From positions 124,001-188,000 of the forward strand of contig NZ_WIXK01000004.1 of the NCBI RefSeq assembly GCF_009617595.1: a stretch of DNA of 64,000 nt, in the 5' to 3' direction. Below are positions 35,370 to 43,841 of the stretch, one piece after another (position 1 is the stretch's first letter; every line of letters begins with the position of its first letter). This DNA comes from Tritonibacter aquimaris. GTDB taxonomy: Bacteria > Pseudomonadota > Alphaproteobacteria > Rhodobacterales > Rhodobacteraceae. Made by a program: the position numbers and the translations under genes. The notes beneath the pieces were generated by a model. That model did not search any database, was not told the DNA's origin, and was given only the letters and a program-made list of their open reading frames with translations.

Positions 35370-36953
35370 TCACTTCCTTCGCTTGCCTTTTCGCTGGTTT
35401 GCTGCCTGCTTTCGCCTTTGTTTTCGATTGGGCATCATTCTTCTTGGAGTGTGAGGGCGTTCAAAAAGTATCTGTGTCAACTCGGGATACTCTTCTTCAT
35501 CCACATGCCGCATTGTCAGCGGCCGTTGCAGAACCCCGATTTCTTTGCAATCTTTTTGAATTTGCTCGCGTTCTACGTCGGTCCAATCGCATTGTTCGGC
35601 ATAGATCAAGTCTTCAGATACACCGCGTCCTTGCTGGGGAGGTTCGCGGGAAATCCCAACGATCCGCCTGAGGTGAGGGTATTTTTCCAGGACACCACGG
35701 GCATAGATCATCGCCCGTTCGGTGCGAATTCTTCGATATTTCTCATACCCACCATTTGCATCCATCCAGTCATGATACTTGAATGTCATTATGAAGAATG
35801 CGGTTTCGTTTTCTGCTGATTGTGCCGGTGCAATCATCAAGCGGAAAAAGGCATCTTCCTTGATACTTGCCTCCAGGGCTCCCCTAATAGCTTCGCCATG
35901 AATGCGCCTATTAAAGCGCCGCTCCAAAGCCATGTAGCGAACACCGAGTTCGTTCTTGCTCAGTTCGAAGTCATGACCATCAAGCGTGATAGACGTGCCA
36001 TTCAGCATATGGTCAGTGAACAAGGTAACAAAAACATCCCAAAGGTAAGAAACCTTGTCTGCGGACTTTTTGGCACGGTACTGGGGATTGGAAATCCAGT
36101 TTTGATAATGATCGCGTTCAATCGAAATCTCTGGCGCCTCGTCATCTATGACAAAATCATGGTCTCCGTCTGCATTGATTCTGATGGCATAGTAGGCAAG
36201 CAGGTTTTCTTCACCTTGAGCGGATAGGAGGCGTCCGGATCGAACAAACTCTTCTTTTTTTTCGAGGTAATCCGTGAAGTCCCGGACGGTGTCCAGTTCC
36301 CGCATAACGATATCAAGGGACACGTCATCAAGAACATGCACGAAGGATCCATCCGGGTTCACATCGCCAATGGCGAAGGGGGCCGCTTCACCTGGGTCAT
36401 TTGGGCAATTCATGTTCCCCTTCAGATTGGGCTGGATCATCAAGCTGCCAGAATGGCCTTTGAAATACTCTTTGCACTGATCCGACGCGCCGCGTGCCAC
36501 GATCACATGGTGGAACTTACGCTTCCCTGGTTCTGGAAAATCAATCGGAAAGGGATTTTCGCAGTTTCGATCCAGGAAGATACGATTGGGATGTTCTTCA
36601 ATCCATCTTTCCGCACCTTTGGCCTGTTTGGCTGCAGCTATCACTGCCCGCTTAACCCACCGGACCCAGGCAATGGGTAATTCACCAGATGGCCACTCAA
36701 TGCTCTTTTCCGAGAAAATGATTATATGATCGCCACACACTACGAGCAGATCGCAGAGTTCTTTGCCATCACCGCGCCCGTTTCCTCCAGTCTTCTGGTC
36801 TCTGTACGGGCTTGGGTAGGACCAGAGATTTAGGAAGGACTTTTCTGCGAGGCTTGCTAAGTATCTTTCGCTCTCGGTTACCCCGACCTCTTTTAATACG
36901 GGTGGTCGAAGTTGCTCTGGGCGATCATCTATTCCGGAAGGTTTTATCATCAT
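35370..36953 (-). CDS. Uncharacterised 527-residue protein, possible nuclease
   Basis: I do not recognise a named family. Near the N-terminus is a block with GRGDGKELCDLLVVCGDHII followed by FSEKS (D68, E82, K83), which loosely resembles a PD-(D/E)xK strand pattern. The middle is a long alpha/beta region with DVSLDIVMRELDTVRDF and the C-terminus is a basic tail (PNRKQRRKQAANQRKGKRRK). No membrane helix is seen. It is a single cargo gene on the minus strand between the IS66 remnant and the helicase operon. Its place beside a type I system makes a defence role possible, but this is inference only. No clear Shine-Dalgarno sequence is seen at the ATG. Confidence 0.6.
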   Translation of the reverse strand: MMIKPSGIDDRPEQLRPPVLKEVGVTESERYLASLAEKSFLNLWSYPSPYRDQKTGGNGRGDGKELCDLLVVCGDHIIIFSEKSIEWPSGELPIAWVRWVKRAVIAAAKQAKGAERWIEEHPNRIFLDRNCENPFPIDFPEPGKRKFHHVIVARGASDQCKEYFKGHSGSLMIQPNLKGNMNCPNDPGEAAPFAIGDVNPDGSFVHVLDDVSLDIVMRELDTVRDFTDYLEKKEEFVRSGRLLSAQGEENLLAYYAIRINADGDHDFVIDDEAPEISIERDHYQNWISNPQYRAKKSADKVSYLWDVFVTLFTDHMLNGTSITLDGHDFELSKNELGVRYMALERRFNRRIHGEAIRGALEASIKEDAFFRLMIAPAQSAENETAFFIMTFKYHDWMDANGGYEKYRRIRTERAMIYARGVLEKYPHLRRIVGISREPPQQGRGVSEDLIYAEQCDWTDVEREQIQKDCKEIGVLQRPLTMRHVDEEEYPELTQILFERPHTPRRMMPNRKQRRKQAANQRKGKRRK

Positions 36954-37192
36954 TAAGTGGATCTAAATGGCTGTTATTCCCGTTAAAAGTGGGGGCGGGG
37001 CGCGAAGATTTCAATGAGGGCGGATGCCCTTTCTGGCTGCAAAAACAGCCCAGATCGTAGGAAGGTCAAACCCGTCACAAGAGGAGACTTTGCCCGGATG
37101 GTAGTTGCAAGAGTGGCGGAGAACGACCAGTTTTTTGGCATATCAGCTGACCATATAGGTTCCAGTAGGATTTTTTCTGATAGAGGTATTTT

Positions 37193-39310
37193 CTATGTGA
37201 TCGGTGACGCGCTCCGGGTTGGGTTGTTCGCGTGATGGCCAAATTGCGTTCGCGCCAAATCCGTTATTAGCGTCGTGCGGCGGGAGGCATCAAAGGAATG
37301 CGTGAGGGACGCTCGTAGCTGAGATAGCTCACCAAGAACAACGACCTTGGATGTTGCCCTGGTTATTGCAGTATAGATGAGTTGCTTGCTGCTGATGCGG
37401 CTTCGCGTGTGCGGAAATATCACCTTTGAAAACTGACTTCCCTGGGCCTTGTGGACTGTGATCGCATAAGCCAGATCCAGTGCATTTGTATCAGCCTGTT
37501 CGATCCACTTTTCTTCCCCTTCAAAATCAATCAGCAGCCGGTTTTCTGCCAGTGTCAAAACAGTTCCCAGGGTGCCATTCATCAGATCGAGACTGTAGTC
37601 GTTTACTGTCCAAATCACTGGTTCACCTGGGCAAAAACCAAACCTCTCAGGCATTCCCTGAGTGCGGTCAGCGTGGAAGATGGCGTTGATAATGTTGACC
37701 CCACACGGCCCATCGCGCACGGCGCTGATGATCTGCGCAGATGGCATCTCGCGCTGCAGATTAAGCAGTTTATCGGTCATTTCGTTTAGTGGGCACGGAA
37801 CGAAATGCACTCCTGATCCCTCACGATGAAACTCCTGAAACTCTGGCAATTGTCCATTTCGGATGGCGCGGGATGCCGCAGGAATCCCTGTGCTGGCCGC
37901 CTGGCGGTGAACTTGATCAAGGTGAGTTTTGGGAATGCCAGAAATGTCATTCAGGGCATGTAGGATCAGGCCAAATCCAATTGGAGGTAGTTGCCCTGGG
38001 TCTCCAACAAACAGAATCCGCGTGGTTTCAGGAAGCAGCCTTAGAAGACGATACATCGTCGCCAGGTCGAGCATGGAGCTTTCATCTACCAGGAAGAGAC
38101 TGCCACCTGCTTGCAAGCCCCCCTTCAGAGCCGTTTCCATAGACACGATTGTTTGAGCAGGTTTGCCGGTGGCTTCAGTCATTCGCCTTGCCGCTCGTCC
38201 AGCAAGTGCTGCTTGTAACACCGGGACACCGAAGGCCTCTGCTAAGGCGTGGATGGCCTTGAGGGCAGTTGTCTTTCCTGTTCCAGCGCTGCCGGTCATG
38301 ATACTGACAGGTTCTTGGGCTGCCATGATCACTGCATTTCTTTGCTCGACATTGAGGTTGAGCTGATACTCAGCTTCGAATTCACATAGAATGCTGCCAA
38401 GTTTGCGTTGATCGGCTCCAGAGAGAAAATCTGGCTGGGAAGAGCATGTGAGAAAGCGGTGCGCCAGGTCGTTGAGTATGAACTGTTCCATGACCGAAGT
38501 GCCGACCCCGGCTATGAGATTGTTCACAGTGACAATGGCGCCGTTGACTTCGGCCGCAGCCACAGCCTTTTCTGCAAGAGCTGAGTTGCACTCGAGGAGT
38601 TTTGAAAGGCGTTTAAGAAGATCGCCGCGTTCTATTGCTGTGTGCCCACGATCCAATTGCCCAAATATGACGGCTTCGACTGCTCCAACAAGACGCCGCT
38701 CATCATGAGGTGGGATTTGGATGGCACGAGCGAGACGCTCTGCGGTTTTCCAACTTGTAAAGGCCAGGATTCTGTATGGGTTTTCCTGCATGCGCTCGGA
38801 CAGTTCGTTGCCATAGATTGCACTCAGACGACTGGAGAGCGAAGCAGGGAGGCCGAGAGCGTCACACCACCGCCAGGCAGCTATCTCTGTTTCCAGGGTC
38901 TTCCAAGCGTCTCGCGCGGTGCGCGCAAGATCCTCGCCGATGAGTGCTCCTATCTGAGGATCTGACGGATCATTAAGTGCCGTATAGATTTCTTCACCCA
39001 AGTTTGCCCACAGTGCCTTCGCTTTTGCGCGGCCGATTCCTGGGCAATTGGGGCCTTCCAGAAACGACAGGACCATTCTACCTGCTGGCTTGCTCAACAC
39101 CGCATGTTGCACCTGCACCTGCCGCCCATACTTGGGGTGATTTTGGACGACTCCTGAAAACTGCCAGCACTCTCCCGGGACAGGCATGCGCGGCAGTACT
39201 GAAGCCCGGGAAACCGCGCGGTAGACTTCGCCGTCAACCAGAACATTCATGACCGCACCGCCACATTGTCCTGCCCAGAGAACTTTCTGGATCTCGCAGA
39301 TCTTGGTCAT
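37193..39310 (-). CDS. RecD-type (SF1B) ATP-dependent DNA helicase
   Basis: 705 residues. The N-terminal part resembles RecD2 (OB-like GVVQNHPKYGRQVQVQ, helix-hairpin-helix CPGIGRAKAKALW). The helicase core has Walker A TGSAGTGKTTALKA near residue 338, FLVDESSML near 410, VGDPGQLPPIGFG, and the C-terminal HKAQGSQFSKVIFP with YTAITRATSKV. It should be a 5'-3' helicase. Its ATG overlaps the stop of the small HTH gene before it (ATGA), so it belongs to the recombinase operon. A helicase is not among the four genes described as the GInt core; here it may help integration or replication of the excised form. Confidence 0.88.
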   Translation of the reverse strand: MTKICEIQKVLWAGQCGGAVMNVLVDGEVYRAVSRASVLPRMPVPGECWQFSGVVQNHPKYGRQVQVQHAVLSKPAGRMVLSFLEGPNCPGIGRAKAKALWANLGEEIYTALNDPSDPQIGALIGEDLARTARDAWKTLETEIAAWRWCDALGLPASLSSRLSAIYGNELSERMQENPYRILAFTSWKTAERLARAIQIPPHDERRLVGAVEAVIFGQLDRGHTAIERGDLLKRLSKLLECNSALAEKAVAAAEVNGAIVTVNNLIAGVGTSVMEQFILNDLAHRFLTCSSQPDFLSGADQRKLGSILCEFEAEYQLNLNVEQRNAVIMAAQEPVSIMTGSAGTGKTTALKAIHALAEAFGVPVLQAALAGRAARRMTEATGKPAQTIVSMETALKGGLQAGGSLFLVDESSMLDLATMYRLLRLLPETTRILFVGDPGQLPPIGFGLILHALNDISGIPKTHLDQVHRQAASTGIPAASRAIRNGQLPEFQEFHREGSGVHFVPCPLNEMTDKLLNLQREMPSAQIISAVRDGPCGVNIINAIFHADRTQGMPERFGFCPGEPVIWTVNDYSLDLMNGTLGTVLTLAENRLLIDFEGEEKWIEQADTNALDLAYAITVHKAQGSQFSKVIFPHTRSRISSKQLIYTAITRATSKVVVLGELSQLRASLTHSFDASRRTTLITDLARTQFGHHANNPTRSASPIT

Positions 39311-39687
39311 GGGATCACTCGCTTCCCCATTGTTATCATCTGTTCAATATGCTTGAGGCTTCTGATCCTGGCGCGTAGGTCCATGTTTTCAGACGCTAAA
39401 ACCGCATTTCGTGCTTCGAGCCTTCTGACGCGACGTTCCAGGGCTTTTTCATTTTCACTTCTTTCCCCGACTGACTGGATTTCAATGCCCTCCAATCTTT
39501 TTTTGCGGAGAGCGTCTTCGAGCAGTGCTTTTGCCCTGGGATTTCTGTACAGCACCTGACGGTCAATCCCGGCGGCTTTGGCGATAGCAGTCACGCTTAC
39601 TTTTCCGCCGCGAGCGGGTAGTGCCCCGGCTTCGGACAAATAGGCTGAAAGCCGTGCGATATTGTCATCTGCCTTTGCCTTGCTCAT
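39307..39687 (-). CDS. Small HTH/coiled-coil protein, GinD paralogue
   Basis: 126 residues from ATG at 39687, with AAAGGA upstream. The HTH-like part VTAIAKAAGIDRQVLYRNPR is followed by ALLEDALRKKRLEG and a leucine-zipper-like C-terminus LEARNAVLASENMDLRARI. Order and motifs copy the gene just upstream (ALAKELSTSRPTLYKH, EALLHRLKAERR, LEARNAALMRDL), so the two are tandem paralogues. Both overlaps are ATGA. It probably binds DNA at the attachment sites as an accessory factor. Confidence 0.7.
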   Translation of the reverse strand: MSKAKADDNIARLSAYLSEAGALPARGGKVSVTAIAKAAGIDRQVLYRNPRAKALLEDALRKKRLEGIEIQSVGERSENEKALERRVRRLEARNAVLASENMDLRARIRSLKHIEQMITMGKRVIP

Positions 39688-40169
39688 GTGCTGTCCTTTG
39701 TTGAAAGCTTGACGACATTGTTCTTTCGAGGCGGAATACCTTCGACTGGGGCCTCGCATAGAACGCAACGCCCATCTTCGTTAGAGCGTTTGCGCACTAC
39801 TGCCTCGACAAGCTCACCGGCTGTAACACTGGCACCGTATATATGGTCAAATATGTTCTGAAGATCCCTCATCAGCGCCGCGTTCCTGGCCTCCAACTCT
39901 GAGATCTTCTGGTCCTTGCGGTGCAGTTGATCTTGCAGAAGGTCGATCGCAGCTTGGCCATCGACGCGACGGCGCTCCGCCTTCAGCCGATGAAGAAGTG
40001 CCTCGATGAAGGGTTCGTGCTTGTAAAGCGTCGGGCGGCTTGTAGAAAGCTCCTTGGCCAACGCTGTCATGCTGAGCTTGAAGGGGGTACCCTCTTTCGT
40101 TGCCTTGCTATGAGCTTTTCGGATGGCGGCCTCAATCCTGGGATGCCACTTGGCGCATGTTTTCCTCAT
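39684..40169 (-). CDS. ginD: GinD-like small HTH/coiled-coil protein
   Basis: 161 residues from ATG at 40169, which overlaps the stop of the third recombinase (ATGA). An HTH-like segment (MTALAKELSTSRPTLYKHEP) is followed by a long coiled coil (about residues 70-110) and a Cys pair CVLCEAP near the C-terminus. The fourth gene of GInt operons is described as a small helix-loop-helix-like protein needed for integration and excision; position and type fit. The symbol is given by position and architecture only. Confidence 0.65.
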   Translation of the reverse strand: MRKTCAKWHPRIEAAIRKAHSKATKEGTPFKLSMTALAKELSTSRPTLYKHEPFIEALLHRLKAERRRVDGQAAIDLLQDQLHRKDQKISELEARNAALMRDLQNIFDHIYGASVTAGELVEAVVRKRSNEDGRCVLCEAPVEGIPPRKNNVVKLSTKDST

Positions 40170-42307
40170 TGCGAATCTCCCTGACACAGAAGGGCCGCGG
40201 TTGACTGCATGATGGTTTTGAAGTGCTTGAATTGTGGGGTATCGGTCATCTCGTCTTCTTCGAGCCACTCAAGCATCGCAGCGGCATTATCGTGGATGCG
40301 CCTTATTTCTCTGAGCTGTTTCGTGTCTGCTTTATCCACAATCAGGAATGAGCATGGCCTGCCAATGGCGACACCATCAGCCTGGCAACTGAAACAGCTG
40401 AGGTGATGAGGGCATGGGTCCGTAACCAGATCCTTCGCGCAAAGACCGTGTGGCATCACATTCAGTTGCCGGGTCATCGCTTGAAGGTAGTTTTCTGCTT
40501 CGTTGCGATTGGTATCCGCCAGTGATCGAAAGGTATCCGAGATGTGCCCGGTGATGGCGTCGTTATTGATCCCATGACCAATTGCTTCCCGTCTTTCTTC
40601 GTTTGTCATTTGGTTGTATGGAGAGTTTCCTCTTGGGGTGTGCCGGTTGAAGAGTGTGGCAATCTGGACCTGTGTCAGCCCGCCACGATGGTATGCAGTA
40701 TTGAGCCAATGGCGGATGTCATGGGACGTGAATTTGGCGACCTCACCAGTTTGAGGTTCGATTATTCTGAACCGGTCAAATATGCTGGATTGTCCTGCCC
40801 GGCCTCCCAGCCAGTGAATGAATTGGCTGGTTTCAATAACCTTGAATTGATCTGTTTTTGTTTGGTGAACGCCGAAGAGGCGTTTGGGGATCACCATCAG
40901 GGCTTCATCAACATATAGAACCGCCCTTCCATCAGGATTTTTCAGCAGCACTGGGCGCTCGCGTGCGTAGTCACGCTCCAGCTGCTCATTCCGATCCGGC
41001 AGGGGGAAGATACGACCCTCGGCTTGTGCTTCAAATGCTAAAAGCATCAGTTTTTCCAGTTCCGAGGATCGCTTCTTTTGGCCAGAGGCAAACCCGATAG
41101 ATTGAAAGAACTTGTACTGGTTCAGCACACGCTGATCTCGCAACCAGTTTTTTTTCGACCGGGAACAAGTCCTCGCGTACAACTGCCCTTTCCGGCTGGC
41201 TTCTTGTTGGGCGCACAGGTCCTGGAAGGTGTCCCAGGAAAGGCTCAGTTCATTGGTGGTTTTATTGACCGCGCCTCTATTTTTTTTGAGAATCCCAAGA
41301 ACGTCGATCCATTCGGCGCGCCCAAAGTGCCATGCCGCATCGGGATTGATTAGCTTGTGTCTCGGATCAGCCGTCCAAAAGTGTATGAACTTCTTGGTAA
41401 AATACTCGAGTGCTTCTTGGTTTTTAAGAACAGCTGGCCAGTCAGGTTCACTTGAAGATGCCCACGATTTTGCGATCTGCCGACCAGGATCAGTGATTGC
41501 GCGAATCTCAGAAATGGCGCTTTCTACGACCTCTTTGAGCTGAGATGGGACCAAACGTGGAGCTGTTAAACCACCCTTGGCTTCAAAGCTACGGACGAAC
41601 AGAGTACCTTCGTCATAAAGGAGGCAATCTTCTGGAAGGCTGAGCAGCTCAGACACACGGAAGCCACAGGCCGTGTTCAGAGCAAAAGCGTGCACAAAAA
41701 ATCTGTCCTCGATGGAGAGTTCTTCTCGATGACGCAAGTGTAGAATCTGTGCAAGCACCTCGTCTGAAATCAGTTTCTGACGACGTCCCTCTTCGCTTCC
41801 TGCTGCGCCATGTCTGATAGTGGATGTTTTGGCTGGTCGATAGAAAACAGGTAAATCGAACCACTCTGACAGGAAGTTTGTCACTTTCTGTAGCTTTCTG
41901 AGAGAGTTACCAGGTGATTTGTACGATTTTATGATGGCCCTTTCACAATTCTGAATGTCAGAATTGGTGATGACCGTCAGGAGGCGTGCTCCCAGGATTT
42001 CGCTGAGGAGGGCTGCAACTTTCACAATGCCAATTGGATGGTTGGGCCCGATCCTTCTTGTTGCTCTTGAATGAAGCACGAGAAGCTTGATCGCAACTCT
42101 GAGTTCAGGATTGGCAATGCGGGAAAAATCAATTGTGACGGTTCCGGTCCGATGCGCATGTTTTCCCCAGCTCCAAGTGTTCCAGCTGTCATCTTCAAAC
42201 TTGCAACTGCCTGGCAGGTAGGCTTCAAAGTCCAGTGCTCTGGCTTGTCTGTGACGAGGAAGGGTCTGCACAAATTCATCAAACCTGAGAGTTTTTGGTT
42301 CAATCAT
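40166..42307 (-). CDS. ginC: Tyrosine recombinase, third of trio (GinC-like)
   Basis: 713 residues, long for the family because of an extended N-terminal and inserted region. Catalytic residues: Arg in CGFRVSELLSLP near 217, HDIRH near 530 and Tyr in NSPYNQM near 564, with His in FNRHTPRG. The C-terminus has a Cys/His-rich cluster (CAKDLVTDPCPHHLSCFSC) that may bind zinc. It overlaps the gene before by 8 bases and the gene after by 4. In GInts all three recombinases are needed. Confidence 0.82.
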   Translation of the reverse strand: MIEPKTLRFDEFVQTLPRHRQARALDFEAYLPGSCKFEDDSWNTWSWGKHAHRTGTVTIDFSRIANPELRVAIKLLVLHSRATRRIGPNHPIGIVKVAALLSEILGARLLTVITNSDIQNCERAIIKSYKSPGNSLRKLQKVTNFLSEWFDLPVFYRPAKTSTIRHGAAGSEEGRRQKLISDEVLAQILHLRHREELSIEDRFFVHAFALNTACGFRVSELLSLPEDCLLYDEGTLFVRSFEAKGGLTAPRLVPSQLKEVVESAISEIRAITDPGRQIAKSWASSSEPDWPAVLKNQEALEYFTKKFIHFWTADPRHKLINPDAAWHFGRAEWIDVLGILKKNRGAVNKTTNELSLSWDTFQDLCAQQEASRKGQLYARTCSRSKKNWLRDQRVLNQYKFFQSIGFASGQKKRSSELEKLMLLAFEAQAEGRIFPLPDRNEQLERDYARERPVLLKNPDGRAVLYVDEALMVIPKRLFGVHQTKTDQFKVIETSQFIHWLGGRAGQSSIFDRFRIIEPQTGEVAKFTSHDIRHWLNTAYHRGGLTQVQIATLFNRHTPRGNSPYNQMTNEERREAIGHGINNDAITGHISDTFRSLADTNRNEAENYLQAMTRQLNVMPHGLCAKDLVTDPCPHHLSCFSCQADGVAIGRPCSFLIVDKADTKQLREIRRIHDNAAAMLEWLEEDEMTDTPQFKHFKTIMQSTAALLCQGDSQ

Positions 42308-43841
42308 TTTTGGGGGCTCCTAACTGCCGTGCCTCTACGATGCCGCGTTCTATGCGTGCGAAATCGTCGAGGGCCTTTGATTGCGTTGCGGAAGGTTCAG
42401 AGCTGCGCCACTTTTCGTATTCTTTCTGGACGAAGGCGCGGTTCGCATCCTCGTCGGTGTCTCGAAACTTTAGAAAGAAGGGACAACCGTTGTAACACGA
42501 GAAAAATGGGTGTTTCGGGCACGATTCTGCGGAACCGCATTGACCAACTATTGCAATGTTCGTTGGATCCGGTCGAACAATCGGTTTGGATATTCTTCCT
42601 TTCGGCTTGTCTATGATTTTTCCTTTGAAAAACGCGTCGCTGAGATCCGCGAAGACCCCTCCAAGTGCCTCATCCACTCTTTCGAGGGCTGGCGTCATGT
42701 CGTTTCCAACTGCATCGAGGTAGGAGAGGGCTGCGCCATCGCTCATATGCTCGAGCATCGCCTGGATGTCGCCCTTGGAATATCCTTTCCTGGCCATCTG
42801 GGTCGCAACTGTGTGCCGTAGCCTTGTGGTGGTTACCTTCAAAACCTCACCTGTTCGAGGGGAGACCACATTATTCCTTCGAAGCCATCCACCTATGAGA
42901 GGTGCTACTGTTCCGGAATGCCTTGGACCCTCGATGCGGCTTTGTGTCGTCAAAGGAGTGACGAAGAAATAGCCGAACACTTTCTGCGCCACGGCAACTT
43001 CGGCCCGGTCAGAATATCGTTTTAGGTCAATGTATAGATCGTCCGAGATCGGCCAAAGTCCTGGAGCCTCATTGCGTTGGCTTTTTCCGCCCGGAATTTG
43101 GATGAATTTTTGATATCGTTCGTCTTCGGAATATGCCGTGAGAGCATCAGCAGGCGCGTGCAGTAACTGACCCGCGCGTTTGCCCACTGCCACCGCGGTC
43201 CGCAAGTAAACTCTTATGAAATGATCATGGTTGGATTCGTCGGGCGAAAATGTCTGCAAATGAGCGCGCAAGCGTTCAAGCTCTGATGTGGTCAGCGCAC
43301 CTCTTGCTGCATCCCATTGTCGAACTGATGGAAGAGCGCCACTAAAACTGTCCGCTACTTTGATCTCGGCAAGCAGCCTGGATGAGCGAAGAGATGTCCC
43401 CTTCAGAGATCGTACCGCGAGAGTTCGATATAGTTCCCTGAAAGTGGATGCTGCGTGCTTGTTCATGCCCGCGAATAGCTTGACGAGACAACTGTCATCG
43501 ATCGCCGAAAAGTCGCCCACTTGAGAAAGGCCATTGTGCTTCCATTCTTGAGATAGATTGCCAATCATGTGTCGAACCATCGACAAATAGCTCGGAGCGC
43601 TTTTGTGTAGCTTGATGGTTGTGGCCTCCTTCAGGGCGTCGATGATTTGAAGAGGTAAATCAACTCCATCCCAATTTAAGTGATGCTGGACCCCATTGTG
43701 TTTGGCCCGCCAAACATCTTGATCGATCCGGATCATGACCGGTCTTTGGGCTTCGAAGCGGCATTCAACGAATATGGACCCATCAGGCCCCACGAACAGA
43801 TCAGTTTCAGGATCATGGGTGAGTGTGCTGCTTGTAGTCAT
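42300..43841 (-). CDS. ginB: Tyrosine recombinase, second of trio (GinB-like)
   Basis: 513 residues. Arg is in AVGKRAGQLLHAP near 221, the second box is TTRLRHTVATQMA near 338, His is in LEHMS and Tyr in LSYLDAV near 372. In the second box the usual His of HxxR is replaced by Thr (T-R-L-R-H). A Cys/His cluster CGSAESCPKHPFFSCYNGC lies in the C-terminal part. Its ATG overlaps the stop of the first recombinase (ATGA). Confidence 0.82.
   Translation of the reverse strand: MTTSSTLTHDPETDLFVGPDGSIFVECRFEAQRPVMIRIDQDVWRAKHNGVQHHLNWDGVDLPLQIIDALKEATTIKLHKSAPSYLSMVRHMIGNLSQEWKHNGLSQVGDFSAIDDSCLVKLFAGMNKHAASTFRELYRTLAVRSLKGTSLRSSRLLAEIKVADSFSGALPSVRQWDAARGALTTSELERLRAHLQTFSPDESNHDHFIRVYLRTAVAVGKRAGQLLHAPADALTAYSEDERYQKFIQIPGGKSQRNEAPGLWPISDDLYIDLKRYSDRAEVAVAQKVFGYFFVTPLTTQSRIEGPRHSGTVAPLIGGWLRRNNVVSPRTGEVLKVTTTRLRHTVATQMARKGYSKGDIQAMLEHMSDGAALSYLDAVGNDMTPALERVDEALGGVFADLSDAFFKGKIIDKPKGRISKPIVRPDPTNIAIVGQCGSAESCPKHPFFSCYNGCPFFLKFRDTDEDANRAFVQKEYEKWRSSEPSATQSKALDDFARIERGIVEARQLGAPKND

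Noticed and set aside
37014-37235. Plus-strand frame of about 73 codons downstream of the helicase operon
   Set aside because: It runs into the helicase gene on the opposite strand, has no good ribosome-binding site and no recognised motif.
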